Shown in pieces: positions 62,423-64,000 of a stretch of 64,000 nucleotides of DNA. This DNA is from Roseobacter denitrificans OCh 114 (GTDB taxonomy: Bacteria; Pseudomonadota; Alphaproteobacteria; Rhodobacterales; Rhodobacteraceae), in the NCBI RefSeq assembly GCF_000014045.1, contig NC_008209.1, positions 3,805,001 to 3,869,000 on the forward strand. Direction: 5' to 3'. The stretch's first letter is position 1; each line of letters starts with the position of its first letter. Position numbers and translations under genes: made by a program. The notes beneath the pieces were generated by a model, which searched no databases, had not been told where the DNA came from, and worked only from the letters and a program-made list of their open reading frames with translations.

Positions 62423-64000
62423 TTAAGCGAATTTGGCCTGGATCTCGTCGGAGATATTTTGTGGCACGGGATCGTAGTGATCGAATTGCATCGTGAACTG
62501 CGCACGTCCCGACGACATGGAGCGCAGCGTGTTGATGTAACCGAACATATTGGCAAGCGGCACAAAGCAATCAATCGCAATCGCATTGCCCCGTGGTTCC
62601 TGCCCGGATACCTGCCCCCGGCGGGAGGTCAGGTCACCAATGATGCCACCAGTGTATTCTTCCGGCGTGATCACTTCTACCTTCATGATCGGCTCGAGCA
62701 GTTTCGCACCGGCTTTCTTCATGCCTTCACGCATACCCATACGAGCAGCGATCTCGAACGCCAGAACGGAGGAGTCCACGTCGTGGAACTTACCGTCGAT
62801 GAGCGCGACCTTGAAATCGATCACGGGGAAACCCGCCAGCGGGCCGGAGTCCATCACCGATTTGATGCCCTTTTCGACACCGGGGATGTATTCCTTTGGA
62901 ACAGAACCACCAACGATCCGGCTCTCGAAGGAATACCCTTCGCCAGGCTCGGTCGGCGTCAGGATCATCTTGACCTCGGCGAATTGACCCGAGCCACCAG
63001 ACTGCTTCTTGTGCGTGTAGGTGACTTCGGCCTCTTTCGAGATGGTCTCGCGATAGGCAACCTGTGGCGCACCGATGTTCGCCTCGACCTTGAATTCGCG
63101 CTTCAGACGGTCGACGAGAATGTCGAGGTGAAGTTCGCCCATGCCTTTCATGATGGTCTGACCGGATTCAAGATCCGTTTCCACCCGGAACGATGGATCT
63201 TCTGCTGCCAGACGCGCGAGGCCCTGAGACATCTTTTCCTGGTCGTTCTTCGTTTTTGGCTCAACCGCAATCTCGATCACCGGATCGGGGAAAGTCATGG
63301 TTTCCAGAACCACCGGATCGTTTTGCGCACAAAGCGTGTCACCGGTTGTTGTGTCCTTGAGACCCGCCAATGCGATGATGTCGCCCGCAAACGCCTCGTC
63401 GATCTCTTCACGGTTGTTCGAGTGCATCATCATCATCCGACCGACGCGCTCTTTCTTGCCTTTGGTCGCGTTGAGGATGGTGTCACCCTTGTTCATTGTA
63501 CCCGAATAGATACGTGTGAACGTCAGCGAGCCAACAAAGGGGTCGTTCATGATTTTGAACGCAAGACCGGCAAAGGCCATGTCGTCATCCGCGCGGCGCG
63601 CGATGTTACGGGTTTCTTCTTCGTCACCCGGCTTGAAGCCCATGTAGTCAACCACGTCGAGCGGGCTCGGCAGGTAGTCGATCACAGCATTGAGCAGCGG
63701 CTGAACGCCTTTATTCTTGAAGGCAGAGCCGCCCAGAACCGGCACGAAGTGCAGCGCCAGCGTGCCCTTGCGCAGCAGAGCGCGCAGGGTTGGCACGTCG
63801 GGTTCGTTGCCTTCCAGATACTCCATCATCGCATCGTCGTCTTCTTCGACGGCTGCTTCGATCATCTTGCCGCGCCATTCTTCGGCCATGTCCTTGAGAC
63901 TGTCACGGATTGGTGCCTTCACCCAGGACGCGCCAAGGTCTTCGCCCTGCCAGAGCCATTCTTCCATGGTCACGAGGTCAATCAGACCTTCCAACTCGGT
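62423..64000 (-). CDS. fusA: Elongation factor G (N-terminus beyond window edge)
   Basis: The frame is open to the right edge, so the first part of the gene, including the P-loop, is outside the window; about 525 codons are visible. The visible part begins inside the GTPase domain and contains [20 protein letters not shown] (domain 2), [20 protein letters not shown] (domain 3), [20 protein letters not shown] (domain 4) and the C-terminal [23 protein letters not shown] catalyses ribosomal translocation. It is followed by tuf in the usual str-operon order. Confidence 0.97.

Noticed and set aside
61395..62426. Long open frame opposite tuf
   Set aside because: Antisense shadow of EF-Tu with arginine- and histidine-rich content and no recognisable domain.
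1..64000. CRISPR arrays, insertion sequences, integrases, phage genes or attachment sites
   Set aside because: No regularly spaced repeats, transposase or integrase motifs were recognised anywhere in the window.

Overview
The window looks like a chromosomal segment of a marine Roseobacter-group alphaproteobacterium (Rhodobacteraceae). Evidence: GC-rich coding DNA, several CUT1 ABC and TRAP uptake systems next to catabolic genes, a histidinol-dehydrogenase-like enzyme of the HpsN (sulfopropanediol dehydrogenase) type, a DmdC/FadE-type acyl-CoA dehydrogenase, Zur-linked znuABC, an Anbu proteasome-like peptidase, and an RTX protein with an ECF sigma factor. No rRNA, CRISPR array, insertion sequence or prophage was recognised. 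The segment is gene-dense; no gap between genes exceeds 300 bases (the longest, about 298 bases at 9469-9766, carries an operator).

Layout. 1-9468 (minus): nine-gene LacI-controlled operon, in order ABC ATPase, substrate-binding protein, two permeases, SnoaL-like protein, HpsN-like dehydrogenase, double-SnoaL protein, SDR, and the LacI regulator (cut by the left edge). 9767-11985: glutaryl-CoA dehydrogenase with a divergent LysR regulator. 12240-18353: SRAP protein, secreted 5'-nucleotidase, DUF952-pyrD, MATE exporter and two PaaI thioesterases. 18483-29663: two MerR paralogues flanking a LuxR solo, then a beta-oxidation operon (two acyl-CoA dehydrogenases, GST, thiolase, FadJ) and an acyl-CoA synthetase. 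29771-34373: a degenerate M48-like membrane protein and the pyrimidine salvage operon cdd-deoA-deoB-upp. 34452-45420: VOC/cupin protein, membrane protein, a frameshifted maeB, two tandem small lipoproteins, prpE, CsbD, an FrhB/BciB-like protein with NAD kinase, and glyA. 45464-50559: uronate-type locus (TRAP transporter, KdgF-like cupin, SDR, GntR regulator). 50818-55187: RTX protein, ECF sigma factor, anti-sigma factor and lipoprotein subtilase. 55198-58362: znuA, zur, znuC, znuB. 58588-60224: transglutaminase and Anbu. 60309-64000 (minus): tRNA-Trp, a secreted nuclease, tuf and the 3' part of fusA.

The most interesting signal is around 50.6-55.2 kb. The motif TGAACC-N16-CGAC occurs three times within 3.3 kb, each time correctly oriented upstream of a gene: the RTX protein, the anti-sigma factor and the subtilase lipoprotein. 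With the ECF sigma gene between them, this looks like a self-contained regulon coupling an extracytoplasmic signal to a secreted RTX protein and a cell-envelope protease. The anti-sigma factor lacks a zinc motif, and its periplasmic part resembles a subtilase propeptide, so the protease may act on it.

Two other regulatory circuits can be read directly: a 20-bp perfect palindrome upstream of the LacI operon, and three copies of an ACTGGTATACCAGT-type operator at the GntR/SDR and TRAP promoters. The latter matches the hexuronate regulator (UxuR/ExuR) type and supports uronate catabolism.
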